Shown: positions 12,546-23,025 of the stretch, piece by piece
Layout of the letters: each line of letters begins with the position of its first letter
How positions within the stretch are numbered: the first letter of the stretch is position 1
DNA from: Caprella mutica
Taxonomy: Eukaryota; Arthropoda; Malacostraca; Amphipoda; Caprellidae
Length of the DNA: 64,000 nucleotides
Direction of reading: 5' to 3'
Assembly: GCA_947561585.1 (NCBI GenBank)
Contig: CANNZV010000118.1
Span: 186,001 to 250,000 of the forward strand
Program-made: the position numbers and the translations under genes
The notes under the pieces: generated by a model
Told to the model about the DNA's origin: nothing
The model's input: the letters and a program-made list of their open reading frames with translations, nothing else
Database searches by the model: none

Positions 12546-12935
12546 GATACTGTTACCCAGTCTGCATAAACTGGTAAAGTGTTCTACTGGTCTGTCATTT
12601 CTTTCTCGAACGAGTTTCTTGCCATTTTATTGGCGACTTGGCAAGTTTAAAACTATTTTGAAACCTAATTTTTCCCCTTGGAAAATAATATTCTAGCAAA
12701 GTTGGTGGAATATTAGCTATTTATTTGGCTATTCCTATGTTATCTTATCATTAATTTTCAGTGGCTAAATTGTAAATATGTTGGTGGATTGTTTTAGCAT
12801 ATCAAAAAATGCAGTGGTTTTAACTGTTTTAGTGTACCTACCAAATACAGAGTGGCATTGTTAGAAAACTATTTCCAAGTTAGGAGTATTTACCATGAAA
12901 TACATTTACACCTACAGTTTGGTCGGTATTCATGG

Positions 12936-13140
12936 CCAAGTAAAATAGTATGACTCATTAACTCTCCATTTGTGTCTCCAGCTCTCTCCAAAAAATCACA
13001 AAATTTCTATCCAAAGGACCAAAATGATCAAATATTATAAATTCTCTCCAAATTATTAAAATTAACATTGTACCATAGGTGAAAATTATATATTTCTCGC
13101 TATTTGCAATTAAAGAGCTCATAAGAGCTGTCACAAACTC
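12936..13140 (+). repeat. Third arm of the CTCTCCAAA family
   Basis: This is a direct copy of 12048-12230, including ACATTGTACCATAGG against ACATTGTAGCATAGG and the following TATATTTCTCGCTATTTGCA. No inverted partner lies to the right, so it is a solitary arm or a truncated insertion. Confidence 0.6.
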
Positions 13141-13216
13141 GCCATTAAGGGACATGCTTTCACCAACTTGTCAGAGGAATTTTTCTTTTTTGAAAATAGT
13201 ATTAATTCTAATTCTA

Positions 13217-14129
13217 CCAGGGTGGTTTGGTTTAAACCAAGCTACAAAAAAAACATGGTTTATTTGTTTTTTTATCCTTTGAAGCTCCAAATTCATTTTT
13301 AATTTATCAGAAATCATCAATATTATATTTATACCATTTAAATTAGTTTTATTAAATCATTTAAATACATAAATATATTATGTAGATATATTAAATATAA
13401 TTAGTTAATCTTAGCAGTGTAATTTTTTCATGGGAGACATTAAAATTCAAAACCAAAGGAAAATAGAAATATGGACAGGGTTTTCTCCTCACCATATTGT
13501 ATTAGTATCATTTTATAAAGATATTTTACATAGTGATTTAGTAAACATTAAAATATAGTCTAGAGTCACACTGTGATATTCATTTGCTAATATGTTATAT
13601 TTTAATTTGAATATCTACATTTGAAATGTAAATCAATGGAAATATAAGAATTTAAGAAATTTTGAACCTAGCTATGTTATTGAAAACTTGATCTTTGAAT
13701 TTTTTAAGAGCTTATTAAAGTAGACTAGCAGCTAAGAACTATTCATGAATTGGTAGTAAAATGTTACATAGCATCTGCATTAATTAATTTTTTCATATTT
13801 TATCTTGAATAAATCTATTTTTTTCCCATAATTTACCAAAATATGAATGATGTTTTGTAATGTTAATCATGTACAGTGATCAGTTATGAACTAATAAGTA
13901 TCTATATGCACTTTTATTAAATAATTGCATGTAAAACCAAATATACCAATAAAAACCAAATAAACCATGGTTTATTTGTTTTTTTCGAAAAAACAATTGG
14001 TTTTTGGTTTTTTCAAAAAAACAATTGGTTTTTGTTTTTTTCAAAAAAACAATTGGTTTTTGTTTTTTTCAAAAAAACAATTGGTTTTTGGTTTTTTCAA
14101 AAAAACAATTGGTTTTAACAACCCTGAAT
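13217..14129. mobile_element. hAT-like non-autonomous element with tandem core
   Basis: The left end CAGGGTGGTTTGGTTTAAAC is matched by the inverted right end (CAGGGTTGTTAAAACC read on the other strand). The flanks AATTCTAC and AATTTCAG agree only in part, so the target duplication is unproven. The right third is a tandem array described separately. No transposase frame is present; the 63-residue frame at 13967 merely translates the tandem repeat. Confidence 0.5.
13966..14116. repeat. Tandem repeat with CAATTGG core (about 31 bp)
   Basis: Five units of roughly 31-33 bp alternate AAAAAAACAATTGG with TTTTTGGTTTTTTC. Each unit is nearly self-complementary, so the array can fold into a chain of hairpins. 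It occupies the right part of the hAT-like element 13217-14129. Confidence 0.85.
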
Positions 14130-14797
14130 TTCAGCCGTATATTCCTATATTAACATAAATTTTTCTGTGGCAAAATGTTTTTTTTTTTGATCAGCCAAAT
14201 AGTTACCAAAGATCCATGTCTTCTGCAGTGCCAGACAGTGGCAGTTAGTACCAATTCCCAGGTAGCTGTACCATACTCTCAAGACAGGAGCTCAGGATCC
14301 CAATCTCCTATTTGGCTGAGTTCCATAAAATTATTTGAATAATTCTCACTTACTGATTTAATAGCTAAATGTTTCTTTTTCAGATAATTATATATTAAGT
14401 ATGTATGAAGATAAATTTATAGAAGATGGCATTTTATATAGTGCTACTTTTGTACGAATCAGAATGAAAAATATGTTAATTAAGATTCAACTATGTAGAT
14501 ACTAGAATGGAAAATGGTATGATCATATGATGCAGAAGTCATTAAATTACCAGGTGATTTTCATTTGCATTACCTTCAACTAATTTATGTCCAGAATGTT
14601 TCTTATGTTATAGCTAGCTATTGAAGTGAAATTGTATTGAATGTGTTAAAGATTATAGCAATATAATTTTTTTTAATTATTATCAATTAATTATCTTCAT
14701 ATGTGTCTCAGGTTTTAGTTGAACATGTTATTGAGCTTTGTCTATCTCTGAGTAATTTTATTTATCATTTATTAATTCATTTTTATTTCGATTTCAG

Positions 14798-14952
14798 GTA
14801 TTAATATTGAATGGACAAAAAATGATTCTGTAAGAGAGAACATCCACTATTTGCTAATAGCAGAAGATCACCAGACTGTTGGAGGAATAGCAGAAGAAGT
14901 TGCTGATTACATAACTAGTGCTGTTTATGGTGATGCAATCATTGTAGTCTAA
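14798..14952 (+). CDS. Candidate 3'-terminal coding exon, unidentified
   Basis: A pyrimidine-rich tract ending TTTCAG (14792-14797) could be a splice acceptor. After it, in phase 1, 50 codons run without interruption to a TAA at 14950-14952. The translation starts INIEWTKNDSV, continues with LLIAEDHQTVGGIAEE and ends GDAIIVV. The composition is balanced and charged, unlike the hydrophobic noise frames around it, and codon use is not dominated by AT-only words. I cannot assign a family. The AEDHxxxGGI pattern is faintly like the C-terminal domain of transketolase-type enzymes, but one short match is not enough. No upstream exon was recognised. It could be a real last exon, a processed fragment or chance. 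Confidence 0.35.
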
Positions 14953-14984
14953 TAATATGGCTTCATATTTCTAAATTTAATTCA

Positions 14985-15067
14985 TTAGTCTATTGTCATT
15001 AGTCTATTGTCATCTGTCTATTGTCATCTGTCTATTGTTATTAGTCTATTGTTATTTGTCTATTGGT
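14985..15067. repeat. 14-bp tandem repeat
   Basis: Six to seven units of TCTATTGTCATCTG-like sequence, with variants TCTATTGTCATTAG and TCTATTGTTATTTG. Confidence 0.85.
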
Positions 15068-15179
15068 GAATGGATGAGACGGCCCCGGAAGGGTAGCGTC
15101 CCTTGGTGCCCGAGCTGTTGTAATTTGGACTATGTTTTTTTTTTCTTCATTTTTACCATGTTTATCATTTTTTCACGCT

Positions 15180-15535
15180 ACTAGTAGTTTTAGAGGATAG
15201 TGCTTGGGTTATGCTCTACAACCACGAGGTCTAAGATTTTGTGTTAGGTAGGCTAGTAGGCATCATTTATTTTCACCTCTTCATTTTCCTCTTCCATCCG
15301 TGAGTGCAGTCGATGCTTGTCATTTTTCGTCACATTTTTTGACAAGTGACTGCCTCTACGGACTATCTTTCCTTTATCCATGACCTTTGTCACTGACTTG
15401 GGTAGTCACCTTTATCATGAAGCCACTTTCCTTTCTGACTGCTTTTTCTAGTCTCTTGTAGCTACTTGATTTCTTTTGACGTCAGCGATATGACCTTTCG
15501 TTCTGAAGCAGTAATTAAATTCTCACTAAAATTAA
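15180..15535 (+). repeat. Dispersed module S, copy 1
   Basis: About 350 bp shared with 16927-17150, 40020-40345 and the split copy 56520-56705 plus 58315-58455. Conserved landmarks in order are AGATTTTGTGTTAGG, CACCTCTTCATTTTCCTCTT, a GTGAGTG word, GAGCCACTTTCCTTTCTGA, CTTGTATTTAATTT and TTTGACGTCA. Two copies lie inside foldback elements of the FB-D type, so S is probably an internal part of that family. The start GGTCTAAGATTTTG loosely resembles a tRNA-type B box, so a SINE origin is possible but unproven. Confidence 0.6.
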
Positions 15536-15900
15536 TAATTTATCTCAACGGTTCTCTAAATATAATTCGAATGTTCCATTTGTTAAAGAGCTCTACCAAT
15601 TCCTAATAAATGTTTTTTAATTTACCTCTTTCAACAATAATTAAATTTGTTAATTGATAGTATGTTATTCTTGATTTTTTAGTCTCACTCTGAGTACTTA
15701 TATTTAGAGTGGATATCAGACTAGGGGTATGAAAACTTTATTGCCGATTCCCCCTCCCCCTCTCATTGTACCGAGGCTACCTCTAGTTACGCTTTCTTTT
15801 TGCTATATTTTAGGTTTTGTTTAGTTTGGCGCCATTTTTCTTTAGCTATCCTTTGTATCTCTCTTCAATTTTTTATTTGTCTTCTTTTTGCCTTGCTGTA

Positions 15901-16222
15901 TCCATGAGTAAGCAGAATGACTGTGTAGGTCGCTTATCCATGGGTAAGCACTGCTTACCCATGGATAAGAGACCTTCACAGTCATTCTGCTTACTCATGG
16001 ATAAGAGACCTTCACAGTCATTCTGCTTGTAGGTCTCTTATCCATGGGTAAGCACTGCTTACCCATGGATAAGAGACCTTCACAGTCATTCTGCTTACTC
16101 ATGGATAAGAGACCTTCACAGTCATTCTGCTTACCCATGGATAAGAGACCTACACAGACAGTCTGCTTACTAAGCAGACTGTCTGTGTAGGTCTCTTATC
16201 CATGGGTAAACAGACTGACTGT
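15901..16222. repeat. Palindromic array of eight 36-bp units
   Basis: The unit is CCATGGATAAGAGACCTTCA followed by CAGTCATTCTGCTTAC. Reading left to right, the eight units are in orientation -, +, +, -, +, +, +, -. Perfect palindromic junctions occur where units meet head to head, for example GGTAAGCACTGCTTACC (twice) and GCTTACTAAGC. Units are nearly identical, so the array formed recently or is being homogenised. The 71-residue frame at 15817 partly translates these repeats and is not a gene. Confidence 0.95.
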
Positions 16223-16549
16223 AACATGGATACATATGAAATGGGTTTAACAATAATTTCCTCAGAGTCAAAAACGCTCGTGTGACATAGCCCTTATTAA
16301 CAGTGATTATTAGTGATTGATAATATTAGTTCTTTAAGCATGAAGTATATCTTTTTATTTTTTATTTACGCCCTATACAGAAAAGATCTGATCTGGGGAA
16401 AAGTGACTTTGTTCAATGAGTCACTTTACTGCCTGGTACTGGTTTGCTATGACTGGTACAAGTGTTTGATATAGGTGTATATGGTCTTTTGTTCCGAAGT
16501 CCCTACACTTTTACTTAAATTCATTTCTGTAAATACTAAAAGTAATTAT

Positions 16550-16926
16550 GGAGCAAGTAAAGATATCGGACCACAGTACGTTAACTTTACTAGCTTAAAT
16601 TCTGGTTCTTTATCTTTACTTGGTTAAATTATTAAATATTTGACCAATAATTGGATTAAGAATATAATTCTGGAATCATAGATACCACATTATATTTTTT
16701 TCCATCTTTTTACTACTCGTTCTAAACAAATTAAAATGGATCACGATTTTTATTAATTCTTACAATGCATAAAATATGTAAAATTAATGTATAAACATTA
16801 ATATTATCATTTATACAGTTGTATGTTTATGAAATACTAAAATGAATTATTTTTTAGAAACTGAAAATTTTAGTGGTCCGTTGACTTTACTAGATGAATT
16901 TCTGGTCCGTTATCTTTACTTGCTCC
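16550..16926. mobile_element. MITE inserted in module S
   Basis: Ends are inverted repeats: GGAGCAAGTAAAGATATCGG on the left and the complement of CCGTTATCTTTACTTGCTCC on the right. Inner sequences near TTAACTTTACTAGC and TTGACTTTACTAGATG repeat again, giving a two-layered palindrome. Module S resumes immediately after the right end (CTCTTCATTTTCC at 16930). No target duplication is obvious. Confidence 0.65.
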
Positions 16927-17150
16927 GAACCTCTTCATTTTCCTCTTCCCTCAGTGAGTACAGCCACGTTACTTGGTCACTGAAAATCTGTTGTGCGTTC
17001 ATGAGCTTGTTATCGAAGGTGGTAGGTGATTTTGTTCCCCACTTCCCATTCTGACTGCTTCTTCAAGTCTCTTGTATTTAATTTCCCTTTGACATCAGCG
17101 ATTGATCAACAAATGTTCTGAGCAGATATTGAACCCCCAATAAATTAAAT
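16927..17150 (+). repeat. Dispersed module S, copy 2 (3' part)
   Basis: This matches the right two-thirds of module S, from CTCTTCATTTTCCTCTTCC to the GACATCAGCGAT region. It is truncated at its 5' side by the MITE at 16550-16926. Confidence 0.55.
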
Positions 17151-17239
17151 TAATGTTCAATAAAGGACGGAAAAATTAAGGTTGTTTCATTACATAATTT
17201 ATCCAAATACTATTCTGTACTATTATTTAGCCTTAAGCA

Positions 17240-17760
17240 TTTATAGTTTTTCGTGCACCCAATTAGATCAAAGTCGTAATCTTACTTTGTTATTGGCTTT
17301 AATATCATTTCTTGTCCATTCATCCAACCTCACAGTCTACTCCTCTTTCTTCACACCCTCCACACCTCAAACCACTCGTCCATCTCCTCGTCTTACTTCA
17401 CTTGCATTCAGCACTATACAGCATACACTCTTTCTTTCCCACTGTCTCTCTCTGACCTTCTTTCGAACATCACTGAATTCTTACCCTCTCTTCTTTGCTT
17501 CTAATATGTTCCTCTCTTCTCAGTCACTCTATTCTCATATCTCTGATTTATTTCACTCCAGTATTCAATTATTATTATCACAATGGCACCTCTTCTCCAT
17601 ATTATTTATCCCTCTTTCCCACATTTTTTTCATTCCTGTTAATCTTCACATCAAAATATTTATACCTCAATATTTTTTTATCCTTACCAATTAATTCATT
17701 AACTGATTCTGCTCATCCCCAATCACTATTTCTTATTGAAATGTCTTATATTTAATTTAC
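17240..17760. other. Pyrimidine-rich tract without supported gene
   Basis: The plus strand is strongly C+T rich over about 500 bp. A 170-codon frame (17182-17694) exists because TTC, CTC, TCT and ATT words avoid stops. Its translation is hydrophobic low-complexity sequence with no domain, and a second frame overlaps it (17495-17755). I treat both as by-products of composition. Confidence 0.5.
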
Positions 17761-18235
17761 CTTTTTTAATAGACAAATTCATACATCTTGGATCTATCAC
17801 CTCTTTTGTTTTCTTATGATTCTACTACTATTATTGCATTCTCCACTGCAGACACAATTTTTTTCATAGTTTACTCTTCATTCACCTTATAATAATACTT
17901 TTTTTTTCAATCTGCAATCCCTGTCTTTCCTTCTCTAGTGTTTGATAGTCAGACTCAGGACTACGACATATTTTTCTTGATAGTACCGAAACAGTTACAA
18001 AAATATGAAAAATTCTTGATAACATTTATTCAACTAGTATGGCATAAGAATTGGATTCAAATTTCAATTCAAACAGATTTAGCCATTTTCTGAATATAAA
18101 GCGTTAAACTTCGGTAGTATGTACCCATGAAATTATATGACGAGTGATTGCAAGACTTCTCTATAGATATTAAAGGATTTATATTTCATTTTTAGTAACA
18201 ATTTGATATAAACCTAAAATTATATGGATTATAAG

Positions 18236-18378
18236 TAGGGTTGTAACAATATACGTTTCAAATGGTATAGAATAATACCTATATACCGCTGCTGTAAAAC
18301 CATCCGATACACTTTAATTCTCTTCGTCTATAAAATTTTCAGAATCTATGATTTTAAATGCATAATGTCACAACCCTA
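18236..18378. mobile_element. Small TAGGGTTGT-ended element (E1)
   Basis: The ends TAGGGTTGTAAC and GTCACAACCCTA are inverted repeats around 143 bp. The left flank ATTATAAG (18228-18235) and the GTTATAAG at 18381-18388 differ by one base, which suggests an 8-bp hAT-like target duplication with two extra bases (CA) at the right junction. Confidence 0.6.
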
Positions 18379-18388
18379 CAGTTATAAG

Positions 18389-20073
18389 TAGGGTTGTGAC
18401 TTTGCATATCTTGCATATTGGTGAAAAAATGCATAAGCATATAAAAAAAGCATATGCAAATCTTAAAATGCATATGCAAATAGAAATTCCATATGCAAAT
18501 AGAAAATGCATATGCATTTTTATTTTGCATATGCATTTTCTATTTGCACATGGAATTTCTATTTTATATACATATAAAAAGTGCTTATTAAAATAAATTG
18601 ATTAATGATATTCAAATGATAAACTTCTACATGAATAAATGATAAACATCAAGCGAATGAATAAGAGCTAGATATTTATTCTACTTCAAAAATTTAAATA
18701 TTATAGATTAGGTTATAACGAGGTGGGGAACTTGGTTGAACTCTGCTTCTTAATATTCCAGATAATTATTAGAGAGAACTTCAAAAACTTCTACAGAGCA
18801 GAGACATAATGAAAATATATCTTGCGTTCTTAGATTCAACATTCTCAGTAATTCCAGCAACAATAGAGCAAATTGAGGCGTGAGACAGTTCAATCTCAAA
18901 AGTGATCACTAGGGTTTTGACCATGAATTAAACTATTTGATTCATGGGTTGTGACCATATTCTTTATGAAAATTTGGCTTTTATGCTTTAAGCTTGATAA
19001 ATAGGCTTTTATGCTTTATATATATATATGCATTTTATGCTTAAAAATATATTCTTTTATGCTTAAAATATGCTTTTTTATGCTTAAAAAATGCTTTTTA
19101 TGCGTTCAGGTTAGCGTTATATGCTCAACGATATGCGTTCAGGTTAGCTTTATATGTTTTAATTTCTTTGAAATATGGCCAATTGTAATTGGGAGTTTTC
19201 ATTGATGGTATATTTCGTTAATTAAACCAAAAACAAAATAACTTATTTAATATCTTGATTTTTACTTGATTTTTTTTTTTTGGTGTAAATAAATGAGATA
19301 TATATTACTATATAATATAGAATAGTTAGCTACACCTCTTTTTAATTTCTATAGAACTTTCTAATCAAAGAAAACGTGTTGAGGAATAGGTTGACAAGAT
19401 CAAATTACTGAAAAAACAATAAGTTAAGTGTTGGTTTTAAATTGTAATACCACTGAATATAATCAATGTTTGACTAGATACTAGGTTAACTAATAAAATA
19501 TTTGTTAAATTATAAATAATATTATTTGAGGGGCCGTTGTAGGATTTGTATGGTCAGAAGAACGGATAATTTTGATCTTTTTTAGTGGGTGACCGTTTGA
19601 AGATCGTGTGCTTTACGAGCTTTACCTGTATAAAAGATACTTCATATTTATGACCTGTTAATGTACTTGGAAGCAGACTTTATAAGAAGTGTTTTAATAT
19701 ATAAAAATTCACAATTAAAAGATATTAACTTTCATTCTAAATCTGAGTGTTTTATCATTATTGCAATTAATAAAAAAACATTTGCTGAAAATACATGGGC
19801 TTCTTAGTAACAGCCTATTTCGAGAAATAGATGGAAATCTAGAATGTCTACTTAACTGAAATACGTTTGATTTTTTTTAATTAAAATTATTTTCTGCATA
19901 TATTTTGTATATGCGCTTTATAAATGCATTTATTTTGCATATGCGTTTTATAAATGCATATGCGTTTTATAAAATGCATATGCACTTTATGAAACGCATA
20001 TTTCCAGCGAATATGCACTAAATTTTTATGTGCATACACTGCGTAATATGCAGTGCATATTGTCTCAACCCTA
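18389..20073. mobile_element. hAT-like non-autonomous element (E2), 1685 bp
   Basis: Ends TAGGGTTGTGAC and GTCTCAACCCTA are inverted. The element is flanked by an exact 8-bp duplication GTTATAAG (18381-18388 and 20074-20081), as in hAT transposition. Subterminal regions at both ends are packed with GCATATGC-type words in both orientations (18410-18550 and 19890-20060). Such clusters are known as transposase-binding sites in hAT elements. A tandem stretch of TTTTATGCTTAAAA units lies at 18975-19110. No transposase frame is present, so movement would need a transposase supplied from elsewhere. Confidence 0.8.
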
Positions 20074-20116
20074 GTTATAAGGTACTATAAAAAGTCCTCT
20101 CAAATGAATAACGCCT

Positions 20117-20183
20117 CCCTATAAACAACGTATATCGATTCGATGGATTGTTCCATCGAATCGACAGACCGTTGTTTGTAGGG
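20117..20183. mobile_element. 67-bp palindromic MITE, copy 1
   Basis: CCCTATAAACAACG at the left and CGTTGTTTGTAGGG at the right are inverted ends around a perfect inner palindrome, TCGATTCGATGGA facing TCCATCGAATCGA. Related copies of about 97 bp occur in both segmental duplicates (24049-24145 and 33056-33152). Confidence 0.75.
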
Positions 20184-20735
20184 CTAATAAGTATAAAAAA
20201 TTCAATATCACAGTTTCGTAATTTAATTTTTTAAATATTTTGAATTTGGTTAGCTCCATAAATCAATATTTACAGGATGGTGTTAGAAAATTATTAGGCA
20301 AGCTGAAAATCCATCAAATAAGCGTAGTGAAGGATAAAGGCTTGCTCACACCTGTCCGTGGACAAAAATCTGTTAATATCTCATTGCTTTTTTGTAGAAA
20401 GTAACTAAGCTACAAACAAATCACTCGTCTCTATATTCAAATGGATACTACAATAAATTAATTTGAAAGGGATTTTAACTTTCGGTTTTTCAAGTCTATG
20501 GAAATGGCCACACTACTTCTTTGGGATAGTTTAAATTTCGTACAGGAAATGCATGTGTGTAGCGCTTTTGTATCTCCAGCATCAAGTACCGATATAATTA
20601 GATAGTAATATTATGCAATGGGTCTGTTTCAACTCTGAAAACTATTTCACCTACAGGCTACAGAACAAAACATTTGTGCGCAAGAAATAGTGAACCACCC
20701 ACCACGACCTCTCGAATTTCACTGAAGACAGCAAG
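20184..20735. other. AT-rich spacer
   Basis: No gene, repeat arm or RNA structure is supported in this interval. Confidence 0.45.
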
Positions 20736-20880
20736 GCGGAGTTACACTCAGACTGAGTCAGTATCTCCGCCCCTTTAGGTGTGGGGATGGGGAAGGGACG
20801 ATCGCTGATTGGCTTTTACTTTAAGTCATCTGACTTTATAGCTATACCTTGGAGTCACGTTTACGTTCTTCCTGTTTTTT
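20736..20880 (+). promoter_or_regulatory. Second promoter-like island
   Basis: A local GC peak carries an inverted GC box CCGCCCC (20767-20773), G-rich words GTGGGGATGGGGAAGGG and an inverted CCAAT box in CGCTGATTGGC (20803-20813). The last word is also present in the island at 9181-9345. CTTTATAGCTAT near 20833 could serve as a TATA-like element. No coding exon was recognised downstream. Confidence 0.25.
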
Positions 20881-21759
20881 TTAAATCTAGTGTAATGAAA
20901 GACTACTTATCTCGGGAACATTTTCACAGATACTACTTTCGATAAGATATTACGCCCAATGGACACTTTATTTTATAAAGTTATGAGTTCGTAACATTTT
21001 TTTAAATATTTTGATGATTAACTTATTTTTGCTTTGACTATAAGTTTGAAATCATGTTTAACTTATTCTGTTAGTTCAAAAAACCCTTTTTATTAATAAT
21101 TTCGATGTCAGGACTAATAATAATATAATAATTTGACTAGAGAACATTTTATTTTAAAATTTTATGAGTCAAATCTTTTTATTTTAAATTCTTATATGTT
21201 GAAATAATTTACTATAAAATTACTCTCGGAGGAAACGTTTTATTTAAAATTTTATCGATGTGGTCGACTTTTCTTAGGCATTTCGATCTCAGTCACAATT
21301 GATGTAAATACTTTTGAGCTAAAGTTTATTTATATTGAATGAATTGATAAAAGTCCAACTTAATTTAAGTATTTACTTTCAAATCACATTTTCGATGAGC
21401 TTATTATAGCTTGGTACTATTTGAAATAAAACTTGCACGTTATTTTCTCATTTACGGTAGATTATTAGTGATTAATACTATTTTTCTATTTTATCGTTAT
21501 CTAGGTACTGTTTTTATTATTAAGATTATATATAAATTTAGTTTATCTTGCAGCTTTATACGGAATGGCATGTTTATTTAAAGCAATTAGTTCACAGTAA
21601 TCTTTATCTTATGTTTGTAGATCTTAGGTACATTTATTTAAAATCTTTTGATCATATGTACATTGACGTAGAACGATATAGGCATAAGGAACATTTGCCA
21701 TAAATTACTTACGTTGGTACTATTTATTTTCATATTTTAGGTCTCTGTATAGCCTATCC
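20881..21759. other. AT-rich spacer, weakly repetitive
   Basis: Related words such as TTTTATTTTAAAATTTTATG recur at 20965, 21145 and 21235 on a loose spacing of about 100-180 bp. This could be an old degenerate tandem repeat. No coding potential was seen. Confidence 0.4.
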
Positions 21760-22366
21760 TTCAAAACACCAAGGTGTTATAAATTAAAACTAGCAACTTT
21801 TCATCAATTAATTGTTGTAATAGATAAAAACTTATTTTAAATTTTTCTAAACAGTTACCTTAGTGTGCCACGTGCTATCACCTGCAGTCCCTAGGTCTAC
21901 CCTCCTGCGTCTCTTACCAGCAGCAGTGCCTACTGCCTAGGTCTACTCCCCTGCACCTGGCCACGACAAACCAATCTGTACTTCACGCTGAGGACTTATT
22001 GTTAAATTAAATTTATATAGATATCAATTAAAAACTAAATTCTTATTTCTAATTTTTCCCCTCAATTATTTCTAAACTAAGTTTTTTAAATAAATGTTTA
22101 GTTATTTAATAAAAAAAATTCTTCAGATAAGTGAGCTGCTTGAAACTAATTTAGTGCAAATATTATGTAAAATAATTACTATACAAAATACGTGTTACTA
22201 TGTTAATAAAGTATGGCAATAATTGTATAACTAATATTGGTATTGATGGAGGCTTCTTTTTTCCGCTATAAATTAGGATAAGGATAAGGATAAGGATATT
22301 TATTGAAGAAAAATATAAAAAAAATCTACAATTCAACAAAGCCCCTATATAATTTTTAGAAATTAG

Positions 22367-23025
22367 TTATACAACAATGAAAGGACGAACCATATTGGGT
22401 GAGAAGATATTTCCCGAACTATTACTGATGGAACAAAGGATAGGCCAAAAGGAATTGCCTCTAGATTTGTATATAGGTAGGGCATCTATATTTATACCTA
22501 AATTGATGTTTTCAATATCATTAATATCAAATACGAAATTGGATTTAAGAGTTTCCTCAAGGCCAAAATATACAAAGCTACCTTCACCCATTTCAGTTTC
22601 ATCAGAAGATTCAATTGGTAAGTCAGCAAGATTATGAAGTGAGAAAATGACAACTAAGGCTTTAAAACTAATTAAAGACACATTATATATGGAATACCAA
22701 AGCTTTAAATCAGTTAACACATCTTTATCATTCTCAGTCTTGGAGTTACAATCAGTATCAGAGTCACTAGCATACACATTTTGATCACAAGCATTAATCA
22801 TGTCAATGGAGGCATCATCATCAGTTTCCACACTGTTACCAAGTTCTTGAATTTCATGGGAGATTAGTGTCTCATTTTCACATTGATTGCACTGTGATGA
22901 TTCAATACAATTTAGCATGGTAATATCATTGTCATTTTCAGAATCACTTTATGTATGTTAAAGGTATTGACAAATTGATGTAGTCTCTTATTTATTTCAT
23001 AATATTTTTTTCTCAAATCAGACAT
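22367..23025 (-). pseudogene. CMC/EnSpm-like transposase, N-terminal fragment (copy 1)
   Basis: On the minus strand the product begins MSDLRKKYYEINKRLHQFVN (ATG at 23025). A frame change occurs near 22950, after which 183 codons run from 22918 to 22367. The acidic, serine-rich spacer is followed by a conserved block: DLKLWYSIYNVSLISFKAL, then GSFVYFGLEETL and NIDALPIYKSRGNSFWPIL. These align in order with the plus-strand transposase at 62546-64000 (QITHKGINGILH, GEYYHFGLISAV, NCDGIPLHRSTNKHVWPLL). The usual family product is several times longer; this one ends shortly after the WPIL block, so the catalytic part is missing. Family assignment is from my knowledge of such animal transposases and is moderately sure. 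The same truncation in copy 2 shows it predates the duplication. Confidence 0.6.

Larger units (their letters stand above)
11288..12838. repeat. Inverted repeat, arms of about 270 bp
   Basis: The arm at 11288-11562 is the reverse complement of 12573-12838. Diagnostic stretches are ACAGTTAAACCCACTGCATT against AATGCAGTGGTTTTAACTG, and GCAAGAAACTCATTCGAGAA against TTTCTCGAACGAGTTTCTTG. About 1 kb separates the arms and contains repeat R1 (11770-11960) and another foldback (12037-12545). The arms have diverged by substitutions and small gaps, so the inversion is not recent. Confidence 0.8.

Noticed and set aside
15185..15245. tRNA-like head for module S
   Set aside because: Only a weak B-box-like word (GGTCTAAGATT) was seen; no cloverleaf could be drawn, so no tRNA or SINE was called.
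17182..17694. 170-codon plus-strand frame, the longest in the first third of the window apart from the transposon genes
   Set aside because: It lies in a C+T-rich tract where stops are rare. The product is hydrophobic low-complexity sequence with no domain, and an overlapping second frame is equally open.
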